DNA of 64,000 nucleotides from Leptolinea sp964420995. Lineage in GTDB: Bacteria > Chloroflexota > Anaerolineae > Anaerolineales > Anaerolineaceae. The translations under genes were made by a program, and so were the position numbers. Shown piece by piece: positions 51,544-60,750 of the stretch (position 1 is its first letter; the number at the start of each line of letters is the position of its first letter). The notes below the pieces were generated by a model. The model did not search any database and had not been told where the DNA came from. It saw only the letters and a program-made list of their open reading frames with translations. The stretch lies in assembly GCA_964420995.1 (NCBI GenBank), contig CAYQUX010000003.1:1-64000 (forward strand). Direction: 5' to 3'.

Positions 51544-53769
51544 TTACAGCTTTCCCAATCCCCTGAGAATTCTTTCAGGGGTCAAAGGAAATTCATCAAA
51601 CCAGATGCCCGTGGCGTCATGCACGGCGGCTGTGATGGCGGGGGCAAGGCTCAGAAATGGCATTTCTCCCATGCCGCGTACTCCGCCAAATGGCCCCAAG
51701 GGATCAGCGTACTCAAGCACCAACGTATCAATATTCTCGGGAATATCAAGAATCGTTGGGATTAAATACGTTGAAAGGGTGCGGCTTTGTACCTGGCAGT
51801 TCTTTTGGGTGAAGTTTTCCATTACAGAATAACCCACCGCCTGGATCAAGGCACCTTCGACCTGCCCCACAACCTGTTGTGGATTTACAGCTTTACCCAC
51901 ATCGTTACCACAGGTGATATTCAGGATAATAATCTGACCGGTTTCAAGATCAACTTCCAGATCCACAACCACCGCCACATACCCATAGGAAAAATTGGCA
52001 ATACACTTTCCCGTCTCCGGGTCGTATGGGGTCGTCTTTGGGGGAACGTACATATATGTCGCGATAGCCGGACGTTCCTCATTATTCCACTTCTCCAGCG
52101 CCTCTTTGGCAGCGCCTTGAATTGAATTCCCAGCCATGAAAGTCATCCGGGAAGCAGAAACACTGCCCGCGTAATCGGTGAAGGCTGTGTCTGAGGAAAT
52201 CAGCTCCACCTTTTCCAGTGGGAGATTCAACGCATCAGCCGCCATTTGTAGAAAGGCGGTATGTGAACCCTGACCAACTTCAGCGCCGGCATGATGAAGG
52301 ATGGCTTTTTCTATCGTCGTGTCACCATGTAACTCAACAGTGGCAAAACACTTTTCCGGAGCGCCAAACGAATAACCCACATTTTTGAATCCGCAGGCGA
52401 ATCCTCTTCCTCGCTTTTTATTCACCTGAGGTGCAGGGATCAACTTCTTTTCCGGATCAGGTTTCCAGGTCTTGCCTTCCAGTTTCCATCCGGCAGCCTC
52501 AGCGGTTTTTTCTACCACCTGCTCAATAGTCACGCCGGAATTGATTGGCGTACCTACAGCCATGAGCGAACCCTCTCGCAGAACATTACGGTTTCGCAAT
52601 TCGACCGGGTCCATTCCCAGTGCTTCCGCAAGTTTGTTCATCTGACTTTCCGCTTCAAACAGTCCCTGTGGTCCACCAAACCCCCGGAACGCGCCGTTAG
52701 GGATATTGTTCGTAAATATGGCGTAGGAATCAACTTTAACGTTGGGTATTTCATACGGGCCAGTCGAAAGCAATGTCGCGTTACCCATGACTTTCCCTGA
52801 CTTTCCGATGTAGGCTCCGCCGTCGGTCTTTATTTCGACTTCTGCGGCAATTACCTTGCCTTCTTTCGTTGCGCCCCATTTGGCATGCATGAAATATGGA
52901 TGCCTTTTGTAATGACCAATAATTGATTCTTCACGAGACCAGATCATCTTGACAGGCCGATGGATCCCCCGTTTTTCCAGATAATGTGCTGCCACAGCAA
53001 GAACCACCTGAATGGTAATGTCCTCCCGTCCGCCAAAAGCTCCGCCAATGGCCGGGTAAATAACCCTGACCTTCTCCTCAGGGAGACCAAGGGCATGCGC
53101 AATCTGTTCCTGGTCTTCGTGCATTGATTGCCCCGCGGAAATAACAGTCACCCGGCCATCTTCATCAATGTAGGAAATACCAGCTTCAGGCTGGAGAAAG
53201 GCATGTTCCTGTACAGGAGTGCAATAATCCGCCTCAACGATTACATCTGACTTTTCAAATGCCGATTCAACATCACCTTTACGGATGCGAATATGATTAA
53301 AGATATTCGTGTCAGAATCTGGCCTCAGTTTTATAGAATCCGGTTTTAACGCATCTTCCACGTTCGTAATGAACGGGAGTTCTTCCAACTCCATTTCAAT
53401 CAGTTTTATGGCGTCTTCTGCGATTTTCTCCGTCTCGGCAAGCACAAGTGCCACATGATCTGCCGCATACCGAACATGATCGCCAAATTCCTTCTTTGAA
53501 CCCGGGCCGCAAAGAACAGGCTGATCTTTTACGATCAAACCAAATTCATTTACCGGCACATCTTTCGCGGTCAGAACGGCCACAACACCAGGTAATCTTT
53601 CAGCTTTTTCGGTATTCAATTTGCGAATAATCGCGTGTGGTTTACCCGGGTATAGAATTTTCATGTACACCTGGTTTTCCATATTAAAGTCACCAGGATA
53701 CAGGGATTCACCTTTTACCTTGCCTATCGCGTCAATTCTTTGTACTGAGGCACCAACGTTTTGTTTCAT
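51544..53769 (-). CDS. Molybdenum hydroxylase large subunit (xanthine dehydrogenase family)
   Basis: 741 residues from the ATG at 53769 (GGAG 6 bases upstream); a TTG at 53781 is rejected. It has the xanthine dehydrogenase/CO dehydrogenase large-subunit domains: an N-terminal hammerhead, then the molybdopterin-binding domains. Motifs: AIGGAFGGREDITIQ, NNIPNGAFRGFGGPQG, and the catalytic glutamate E702 in GVRGMGEMPFLSLAP. It lacks FeS and FAD domains; these are in the next gene upstream (54158-55570). With YqeB/YqeC beside it, this may be the selenium-bearing enzyme. The substrate cannot be told; purines or other N-heterocycles are usual. Confidence 0.93.
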   Translation of the reverse strand: MKQNVGASVQRIDAIGKVKGESLYPGDFNMENQVYMKILYPGKPHAIIRKLNTEKAERLPGVVAVLTAKDVPVNEFGLIVKDQPVLCGPGSKKEFGDHVRYAADHVALVLAETEKIAEDAIKLIEMELEELPFITNVEDALKPDSIKLRPDSDTNIFNHIRIRKGDVESAFEKSDVIVEADYCTPVQEHAFLQPEAGISYIDEDGRVTVISAGQSMHEDQEQIAHALGLPEEKVRVIYPAIGGAFGGREDITIQVVLAVAAHYLEKRGIHRPVKMIWSREESIIGHYKRHPYFMHAKWGATKEGKVIAAEVEIKTDGGAYIGKSGKVMGNATLLSTGPYEIPNVKVDSYAIFTNNIPNGAFRGFGGPQGLFEAESQMNKLAEALGMDPVELRNRNVLREGSLMAVGTPINSGVTIEQVVEKTAEAAGWKLEGKTWKPDPEKKLIPAPQVNKKRGRGFACGFKNVGYSFGAPEKCFATVELHGDTTIEKAILHHAGAEVGQGSHTAFLQMAADALNLPLEKVELISSDTAFTDYAGSVSASRMTFMAGNSIQGAAKEALEKWNNEERPAIATYMYVPPKTTPYDPETGKCIANFSYGYVAVVVDLEVDLETGQIIILNITCGNDVGKAVNPQQVVGQVEGALIQAVGYSVMENFTQKNCQVQSRTLSTYLIPTILDIPENIDTLVLEYADPLGPFGGVRGMGEMPFLSLAPAITAAVHDATGIWFDEFPLTPERILRGLGKL

Positions 53770-53795
53770 GTCAATCTCCAATTGGTGAGCGTAGT

Positions 53796-54161
53796 TTACC
53801 GGGATTTTCTTTTTCTACGAAATGTTTGCGGGGGAACATCATATAATCCATATCTGGGAGGAGCCAGTACGCGAGTGATTATGGCCGTAATAAACAGGAA
53901 AATCGTATAAAAAACGAACATCAACACAAGCGTCAAAATGATCTTTACATAAAGGTACGGTTCAATGTATTTTGAGATCAAATCACCCGGAATGGCAAAC
54001 CATCCCTGTTTTGCGTTCTCTTCCAGAATGATCAAAGCGCCAATATAGGCAAGTATGGGAATGAGAACTGCCATGGCAAAACCCACACCACGCCAGATCG
54101 GATGAAGTTCTTTTCTGACGGGTTTCTTACTTTGAGGCCGGTAAGATTCATATTTACTCAT
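53796..54161 (-). CDS. Two-helix membrane protein inside the molybdenum hydroxylase operon
   Basis: 121 residues: a basic N-terminus, a hydrophobic helix (about 26-46), a stretch with GDLISKYIEPYLY, a second helix (about 72-97) and a basic C-terminus RRKRKSR. I do not recognise a family. Its start overlaps the upstream stop by 4 bases and it ends 27 bp before the Mo-subunit ATG, so it is part of the operon. It could anchor the enzyme or pass electrons to a membrane acceptor, but no cofactor-binding motif is visible. Confidence 0.6.
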   Translation of the reverse strand: MSKYESYRPQSKKPVRKELHPIWRGVGFAMAVLIPILAYIGALIILEENAKQGWFAIPGDLISKYIEPYLYVKIILTLVLMFVFYTIFLFITAIITRVLAPPRYGLYDVPPQTFRRKRKSR

Positions 54162-55570
54162 GACTTTTGCATCTTTCCGGCTGCTTTTTCAACAGCACGA
54201 ATGATTTTGTAATACCCCGTGCAACGGCAAAGATTCCCTGTCAATGCTTGTTTTATTTCTTCTTCGGTCGGAGAAGGTTTTTCTTCCAGAAGTTTGGCGG
54301 ATGACATGACAAATCCTGGAGTGCAATAACCGCATTGAACAGCACCTTCTTCCACAAAGGCCTGTTGAACGGGGTGCAATTCTTCCCCTTTAGACATTCC
54401 TTCTATGGTTGTGATCACAGCACCGTTCGCTCTGGGTGCTGGAACCATGCAGGCCATAACAGCCGCGCCATCCAGGTAAATCGTACATGCACCACACTCA
54501 CCTTCTCCACAACCCTCTTTCGTACCCATAAGGCCTGCATCCTCCCGAAGAAGACGCAACAATGTCTTTTCCTGTCCACTCTTCAATATAAATTTCTGCC
54601 CATTAATTGTGGTAACAATGGGTACGGAGGAATCAATCTTTCCATAAATAGCGCCGCTGTTAGCGTATGGTGTTCGCAATATTGGAGGATCGACCATTAA
54701 AGCAGATTCAATTTCACCATTATTAATTTGCTCCAGGGCCTGTTTTACAAGAATATTCACAATGTAAGCACGATAGCGCGCCGAACTTCGCAAATCATCA
54801 ATAGGTGTTGCTGCTTCACTGGCAAGTTTCGCGCATTCGGTGATGCTTTGCTCGTCCAGTTCTTTACCGCGAAGGAAATTTTCAGCTTTTTCCGCGTGAA
54901 TAATTACCGGAGCCACAGCGCCAAGTGTTATGGCGGCTTTGGTAATTACCTTGCGATCGAATTGAAGTATGACTGTGGCATTCACCACAGAAATCGCCTG
55001 TGCCCTTCGCAGGGCATTCTTGATATAGAATCCCCGCTCATTCTTGAGCATTGGTGTGATAACAATATCCACGAGCATTTCATCCGGATTCATGACTGTT
55101 TTGCGAACACCTCTATAAAACTCCCTGATGGGTACTGTTCTGGATCCGCTTTTGCTTTGTAAAATGATACTGGCATCCAGTGCCATCAGAGGTGAAATGG
55201 TGTCATTAGCCGGAGAGGCAGTGATTAGATTTCCGGCAATCGTTCCCCGGTTGCGAATTTGAGGAGACCCCACCTGCCAGCAGGCTAATGCCAGAGGGAA
55301 TACCTTTTCACGAATCAGAGAAGATCGCACACAATCGTTGTGGGTAACCATTGGACCAAGGTGAATTTTTCCAGTCGAATCTTCATGGATGCGGTCAAGG
55401 TCGGGTATGCGGGATGTATCAATCAGCACTTCGATCCCTTTTCGCACCCCGCGCTCCATCTCAAGGATCAGGTCTGTCGCACCGGCAACAATTCTTGATT
55501 TTTGTCCGTAATCTGCCAGGGTTTCAATCACTTGATCGACTGTTTCAGCATTGATGTAAGTCTGCCACAT
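54158..55570 (-). CDS. Molybdenum hydroxylase FAD-[2Fe-2S] fusion subunit
   Basis: 470 residues. Residues 1-285 are a CoxM-type FAD domain (SRIVAGATDLILEMERG, RNRGTIAGNLITASPANDTISPL, RRAQAISVVNATV). Residues about 315-470 are the two-cluster [2Fe-2S] domain with eight cysteines: C354, C359, C362, C374 and C413, C416, C448, C450. The order FAD then FeS is opposite to eukaryotic xanthine dehydrogenase. It would carry electrons from the Mo subunit encoded two genes downstream. Ribosome site AGGAG is present. Confidence 0.93.
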   Translation of the reverse strand: MWQTYINAETVDQVIETLADYGQKSRIVAGATDLILEMERGVRKGIEVLIDTSRIPDLDRIHEDSTGKIHLGPMVTHNDCVRSSLIREKVFPLALACWQVGSPQIRNRGTIAGNLITASPANDTISPLMALDASIILQSKSGSRTVPIREFYRGVRKTVMNPDEMLVDIVITPMLKNERGFYIKNALRRAQAISVVNATVILQFDRKVITKAAITLGAVAPVIIHAEKAENFLRGKELDEQSITECAKLASEAATPIDDLRSSARYRAYIVNILVKQALEQINNGEIESALMVDPPILRTPYANSGAIYGKIDSSVPIVTTINGQKFILKSGQEKTLLRLLREDAGLMGTKEGCGEGECGACTIYLDGAAVMACMVPAPRANGAVITTIEGMSKGEELHPVQQAFVEEGAVQCGYCTPGFVMSSAKLLEEKPSPTEEEIKQALTGNLCRCTGYYKIIRAVEKAAGKMQKS

Positions 55571-55586
55571 GGAATTGCTCCTTTTA

Positions 55587-56381
55587 TTAATCCTTCATTA
55601 CGCGCCCGTTTCCACCGTTACGCAGCATGATGATTTGCGCCATGATGGAAACAGCGATTTCTTCCGGTGTCTCGGCTTTCAATTCCAATCCAAGAGGAGA
55701 ATGAACCTTGTTCAATTTTTCCTGTGATACACCCTGCTCGAGCAATTCTTTGCAGGTTACCGCCCAGCGGCGTTTCGATCCAATCACGCCAATAAAAGCG
55801 GCCTGGGACTCAAGCAATGGGGCCAGGCCGGCCACATCGACATTGGATCCACGCGTTGTAAGAATTATATAAGTTGTCGGTGTGATTTTCGTTTCACCGG
55901 GAATATCTTGCATTTTTACAGGAAAAAACTCATCCGCGTCTGGATTGGTTTCGGGCGTGCAAAATTCTGCCCGATCATCTGAGATGGCTACGCGAAAACC
56001 CAGGTACTTTGCCAGATGCGCTACCGCCTTCCCTACATGACCTCCGCCAATGATGATCACCTTCGGGTTTGGCAGGATTGGCTCAACCAATATATCCATT
56101 GTTCCTCCGCAAACACCCGGGTCTCCACGCATTGGATCGACCATTTTATATTTCAATACTTTTAACTGCCGGGATTGCATGACATCAAACGCTTCCTGGA
56201 AAACCAGGTCTTCAACTTCACCACCGCCGACAGTTCCCATGAAACTGCCATCAGATAAAACCAGCATTTTCGTTCCCGCATGCCGCGGCGCCGAACCGGT
56301 GCTGTTTATGATGGTACACAAAGCCGCGGAATCACCCTTTGAAAGTACTTCTTGAATTTTTTTGAAAATTATCTCGTTCAT
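55587..56381 (-). CDS. xdhC: XdhC family molybdenum hydroxylase maturation protein
   Basis: 264 residues. The N-terminal XdhC domain has ALCTIINSTGSAPRHAGTKMLV, SFMGTVGGGEVEDLV and CGGTMDILVEP. The C-terminal Rossmann domain has VIIIGGGHVGKAVAHLAKYLGF and TRGSNVDVAGLAPLL. XdhC binds the cofactor, promotes its sulfuration and inserts it into the apoenzyme. The start overlaps the CBS-PPase stop by 4 bases. It may serve either or both Mo enzymes here. Confidence 0.92.
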   Translation of the reverse strand: MNEIIFKKIQEVLSKGDSAALCTIINSTGSAPRHAGTKMLVLSDGSFMGTVGGGEVEDLVFQEAFDVMQSRQLKVLKYKMVDPMRGDPGVCGGTMDILVEPILPNPKVIIIGGGHVGKAVAHLAKYLGFRVAISDDRAEFCTPETNPDADEFFPVKMQDIPGETKITPTTYIILTTRGSNVDVAGLAPLLESQAAFIGVIGSKRRWAVTCKELLEQGVSQEKLNKVHSPLGLELKAETPEEIAVSIMAQIIMLRNGGNGRVMKD

Positions 56382-57724
56382 TGTTCAAGAATTCCCAGTA
56401 TGATCGGTAGAAGCTGTTTTTTGCGTGAAACAATACCATCCGCCTGCCATGAACCGTCCGGCAATGGTTTGTACGGCAGGCTGGAAAAAACCGGCGGCGG
56501 ATTGGCCGCCAACAAACGGCTTGATCCACCCACCACATCTGTGATCATTAACAGGGCAAAATGCAAGCCTTTGCTGATTTGCAATTCTTCCAACGATTTT
56601 TGAAGTTTTGGAATGAACTCTCCCACTTCCACCATTCCGCTGACTTCAACCTGGGCTATGGCAAAATTGTATGGCTCCTGTTGGTATATTTTCAGGTCGG
56701 TTTTTACGACTTCATCGGAGGGCCGGGTCTGTAATCCCGCCCCGGCGGCAATCACTTTGTGACCGTAACTTTCAAGAGTCTCTCCTGAGAAAGGTGAACC
56801 GCCATTGAACGCCCATCTTGCAAGCCGTTCCCCGGCCTGTCTATCTCTCACTGTTGTTGTCGGTGAGGTCAGGATTAATGTATCTGCCAGCAAGCCGGCC
56901 AATAATAGCGCCGCGATCGGTGCAGGGGCACTCAGGCCGGCATCTTCCACGCGTTCTGACACCAGGGTGCTGGTGCTGCCAACCACATCAACTGTGAATC
57001 GAATGGGCACGTGTGTTTGTTGATTACCCAATCGGTGATGATCAAGAATCTCAAGCAAATCAGCTTCATTTAAAGAACCCAGAGCCTGCTGCGGTTCATT
57101 GTGGTCCACCAGGATGATCTTCATACGCGGCGGGTTGAGAAGATCGCGTTGCCTGCAAATACCAACATATCGGTTATTCTCATCGACAACAATGTAATCA
57201 TCACCTTCCGAACGCAGGATGCGATTGAGCAGATCACGAATCCGCCAACCAGATTTAAAAGTGGGAACCGCTGTATCAGCCGCATCTTTTGCCGGGGTAT
57301 CAAGAAGTTCGGAGATTTTCATCTCCTGTTTGAGTTTGTGTGGTCCCACCAACTGTCCCAGATGGTTGAAAAGACTACGACCGGTGATCAATCCATATGG
57401 TGTGCCATCAGGATTGATCACCGGCGCCACCCCGCCTGTGCGGGAAGAGATGGCCCAGGCTTCCCGCAGGGGTTGCTCCGGGGTGGTTGTATCCAACCTG
57501 CGGGTAACCCATTCAAATTTTGGGGAAGCGTCAGCGACGAGAACCGGTGTATCGACACCCGTGAAATTTAGAACCCAGGCTGTCTGTGGGTTGATCGCTC
57601 CCGCGCGGGCGGCAACGACATTTTCTCCATCGCGTTCGCGTAACAACCATGCGTATCCTATTGCCGACGCGATTGAATCGGTATCAGGATTTACATGACC
57701 GATTACATAAATACGATCTTCCAT
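56378..57724 (-). CDS. CBS-domain family II (DHH-DHHA2) inorganic pyrophosphatase
   Basis: 448 residues. DHH phosphoesterase motifs: GHVNPDTDSIA (H10, D14, D16), ILVDHNE, EILDHHRLG, and the DHHA2 motif SRKKQLLP near the C-terminus. A pair of CBS domains (about 65-190) is inserted after the first DHH part, as in nucleotide-regulated PPases; there is no DRTGG domain, which fits the shorter length. CBS-PPases hydrolyse PPi with Mn/Co and are controlled by AMP/ADP/ATP. It lies between the two Mo hydroxylases, overlapping xdhC and 2 bp after the FeS-Mo gene. Confidence 0.92.
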   Translation of the reverse strand: MEDRIYVIGHVNPDTDSIASAIGYAWLLRERDGENVVAARAGAINPQTAWVLNFTGVDTPVLVADASPKFEWVTRRLDTTTPEQPLREAWAISSRTGGVAPVINPDGTPYGLITGRSLFNHLGQLVGPHKLKQEMKISELLDTPAKDAADTAVPTFKSGWRIRDLLNRILRSEGDDYIVVDENNRYVGICRQRDLLNPPRMKIILVDHNEPQQALGSLNEADLLEILDHHRLGNQQTHVPIRFTVDVVGSTSTLVSERVEDAGLSAPAPIAALLLAGLLADTLILTSPTTTVRDRQAGERLARWAFNGGSPFSGETLESYGHKVIAAGAGLQTRPSDEVVKTDLKIYQQEPYNFAIAQVEVSGMVEVGEFIPKLQKSLEELQISKGLHFALLMITDVVGGSSRLLAANPPPVFSSLPYKPLPDGSWQADGIVSRKKQLLPIILGILEQ

Positions 57725-57726
57725 CG

Positions 57727-60700
57727 TTATTTTGCCTGTGTGTTGCTGGATTTTTTCAGGGCAAAGTAGACCTTTTCCGGCGTAACAGGCAGGCTGTTTA
57801 TCTCAATTCCACAGGCGTCCAGAACAGCATTCCCAACCGCCGGAGCCACGCCATCCAATGGAATTTCAGCCACCGCTTTCACGCCAAATGGATGCGAGGG
57901 TTCATACGTTTCGACAAATAGAGCTTCCATTCCCGGCATTTCATTGGACCTGAATATATGGTAATCCACCAGATTCTTATCCAGAGAACGTCCTTTATCG
58001 TCATAACGCATTTCTTCGCATACGGCATATCCCAACGCCTGGCTCATACCACCTTCGATCTGCCCGATTGCCGCGATCGGGTTGACAATTACCCCGGAGT
58101 CAACAGCCATCACCAGATTGTCAACAACAACCTTGCCGGTCTGGGTATCCACGGTCACTTCGGCAAATTGTGCCGCGAAAGGAGGTGGAGATGAAGGTGA
58201 CACATAAGAAGCCACTTCCATGATCTGTTCCTGATCAGTATGATGTAGCGAGTTGTACGCGATCTCTTTTATGGTCACGCTGCGGCCGTCCAGGGTTGTG
58301 GCTTTTCTACCGACAAGCGTTATTTGATCTGCCGGTATCGGATCTGTTCCTTTCTCCGTATCCGAGAGCATTTTAGCGGCTCGTTCCTTTAGTTTTGCCG
58401 CCACCTTTTCCGCGGCTTTCACAACCGCGGTGCCGGAAATATATGTCGTGCTTGAGGCATACGCCCCCACATCAAAGGGGGTCATGTCTGTATCGGAAGA
58501 GTAACAAATTATGTCTTCCGTGGGGACCCCCAGAACTTCCGCCGCCATTTGGGCCAGAACCGTATCCGAACCGGTACCCAGGTCGGTGGCCCCCACAAGA
58601 AGGTTGAATGAGCCGTCGTCATTCAATTTCAGGCTGGCGCCGCCCATATCCAGGTACGGAATGGCCGTTCCCTGCATCACCGTGGCAATGCCAATTCCCC
58701 GGCGCAGATAAGGTTTGTCTTGAACAGCATGCCAGTCGGGATTATTAAATTTCTGATCCCACCCAATCACGGCTTTCCCCTGCCGGACACAATCTTCGAG
58801 TCCTACTGTGTGGATGATTTCCGGTCTGGGCTCGCGCCCTTCACTCCATGATGTACTGAAAGGATGCAATTCTCCCGACCGAACCGCATTTTTTAGCCGG
58901 AATTCAATCGGGTCCAAATTCAACGCGCGGGCGATCTTTTCCATCTGACGTTCAACCGGCCAGAAACCCTGGGGCACGCCGTACCCGCGGAAAGCGCCAG
59001 CCGGCGGATGATTGGTGTAGACAATATCCGCATAAAAACGGATGTTGGGATTCTTCCGATATTCTCCATCGCCCACATATAAGGCCATCGCTTTTTGACC
59101 GGTATTACCGGTGACGGTTAACGCGTGACAGCCATACGCTCCAGTGTCTGATAGCGCATACATTTCATTGGCGGTTATGGTTCCGTCTTTCTTAACACCG
59201 GTTTTCAGGCGTATTTTCATTGGATGGCGCGACCGGGACGCTTCAAACTCCTCATCACGGTCATATTCCATCAAAACAGGCCGCTTTGTCGCTATGGTCA
59301 GGTGGCCTACGACATCTTCGATCAAGACCTCCTGTTTTCCACCAAAACCTCCTCCAACCCTGGGTTTTATGATGCGGATGCGTTTCATGGGTAAGCCAAG
59401 CACAGGGGCCAGGATTCGTCGCGCGTGAAAAGGTACCTGCGTGGAGGTTCGTATTACCAGGCGGTCATCTTCATCCCAGTAGGAAACCGCCACATGAGGT
59501 TCAATATGCGCCTGCTGCACCTTCTGGACATCGTATTCTTCTTCAAAAATCACATCAGCTTCTTTAAACCCTTTTTCCACATCGCCGATATCGATGCGAA
59601 TTTTGGCTGCCAGGTTTTTTTCAGGTTCTGAATCCGCGAAATTCACGTATTCCGGTTCTTCATGGATGCGGCCTACACCTTTATCCATAGCATGGGCCGG
59701 ATCAAGCACGGCGGGCAATTCTTCGTATTCAACCTCAATCAATTTAAGGGCATGTTCCGCGATTTCTCGTGTTTCGGCGGCCACAAACGCCACCCGGTCA
59801 CCCACAAACCGCACCCGGCTGTCAAGTGAAAACATATCCAGCGGTCCGGGGATGGGGTCAGACTGTCCGGCTGTGGAATAGATTACCCGCGGGATATCCT
59901 GCCAGGTTAGAACGGCCGCCACGCCCTCCAAAGCCCGGGCTTTTGATGCATCGATCTTTTTGATTTTCGCGTGGGCTACTGGACTGTGGAGTATTTTTCC
60001 GACCAATAATCCGCGCATTTCAATATCTGCCGCGAACGCCGGTTTCCCCTGCACCAGTTTTACGGCATCCAACTTCGGTTCAGATTTCCCGACGGCATGG
60101 TATTTTTTTGTCTTTTCGGTGATCTGTACCCGGGGCATCACTTTTGTTGATAACGCAGGAATTTCTTTTAAGTCCCCTGGTTCATTCGGATTCCCTTCAT
60201 CTTCAGGTGAGAAAACCCATTCGTCCGGTTTTTGTCCATCGCCAATGTCAGGCACCGGTTCACCGCGCAGTACAGCGGCGGCACGCAAAACAGCCTGCAC
60301 TGGTTTTACATACCCGGTACAACGGCATAATACACCGGAAAGAGCTTCACGAATTTCTTCTTCAGTAGGACTGATGTTTTTTTCAAGAAGAGATTTCGCC
60401 GCCAGAACCTGGGCCGGCGTGCAATATCCGCACTGAATCGCGCCCGTTTCCACAAATGCGCGTTGAATGGGGTGCAATCCGTCCGTCTTCTTCCAACCCT
60501 GTTCGGGATGTTCTCCCATGCCTTCTATGGTCTCGATCAGGTGCCCAACCGCCTGCGCGGCAAGCATCCGGCAGGAATTCACAGGAACGCCATCCAGCAA
60601 TATGGCGCAGGCACCACATTCCCCGTTTTCGCAGCCGCCGTATTTGGCGCCAAAAAATCCTTCCCTGCGTAGAAGTTCAAGAAGGGTCATTCCGGCAGCA

Positions 60701-60747
60701 TGGTCGAGCTCCAACATATTTCCATTTATTGTGAAGCGACTTTTCAT
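57727..60747 (-). CDS. [2Fe-2S]-molybdenum fusion hydroxylase (XdhD/YgfN / Se-dependent XDH-like layout)
   Basis: 1006 residues. The N-terminal two-cluster [2Fe-2S] domain has C39, C44, C47, C59 and C106, C109, C141, C143. A linker (about 165-215) is followed by the molybdopterin-binding domains: GGGFGGKQEVLIEDV, NHPPAGAFRGYGVPQGF, GATDLGTGSDTV, and glutamate E961 in GVKAVAEIPLDGVAP, where the usual KGxGE reads KAVAE. This FeS-Mo order is known from XdhD/YgfN and from selenium-dependent xanthine dehydrogenase. Its FAD partner is probably the next upstream gene. The substrate is unknown. Confidence 0.92.
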   Translation of the reverse strand: MKSRFTINGNMLELDHAAGMTLLELLRREGFFGAKYGGCENGECGACAILLDGVPVNSCRMLAAQAVGHLIETIEGMGEHPEQGWKKTDGLHPIQRAFVETGAIQCGYCTPAQVLAAKSLLEKNISPTEEEIREALSGVLCRCTGYVKPVQAVLRAAAVLRGEPVPDIGDGQKPDEWVFSPEDEGNPNEPGDLKEIPALSTKVMPRVQITEKTKKYHAVGKSEPKLDAVKLVQGKPAFAADIEMRGLLVGKILHSPVAHAKIKKIDASKARALEGVAAVLTWQDIPRVIYSTAGQSDPIPGPLDMFSLDSRVRFVGDRVAFVAAETREIAEHALKLIEVEYEELPAVLDPAHAMDKGVGRIHEEPEYVNFADSEPEKNLAAKIRIDIGDVEKGFKEADVIFEEEYDVQKVQQAHIEPHVAVSYWDEDDRLVIRTSTQVPFHARRILAPVLGLPMKRIRIIKPRVGGGFGGKQEVLIEDVVGHLTIATKRPVLMEYDRDEEFEASRSRHPMKIRLKTGVKKDGTITANEMYALSDTGAYGCHALTVTGNTGQKAMALYVGDGEYRKNPNIRFYADIVYTNHPPAGAFRGYGVPQGFWPVERQMEKIARALNLDPIEFRLKNAVRSGELHPFSTSWSEGREPRPEIIHTVGLEDCVRQGKAVIGWDQKFNNPDWHAVQDKPYLRRGIGIATVMQGTAIPYLDMGGASLKLNDDGSFNLLVGATDLGTGSDTVLAQMAAEVLGVPTEDIICYSSDTDMTPFDVGAYASSTTYISGTAVVKAAEKVAAKLKERAAKMLSDTEKGTDPIPADQITLVGRKATTLDGRSVTIKEIAYNSLHHTDQEQIMEVASYVSPSSPPPFAAQFAEVTVDTQTGKVVVDNLVMAVDSGVIVNPIAAIGQIEGGMSQALGYAVCEEMRYDDKGRSLDKNLVDYHIFRSNEMPGMEALFVETYEPSHPFGVKAVAEIPLDGVAPAVGNAVLDACGIEINSLPVTPEKVYFALKKSSNTQAK

Positions 60748-60750
60748 AAT

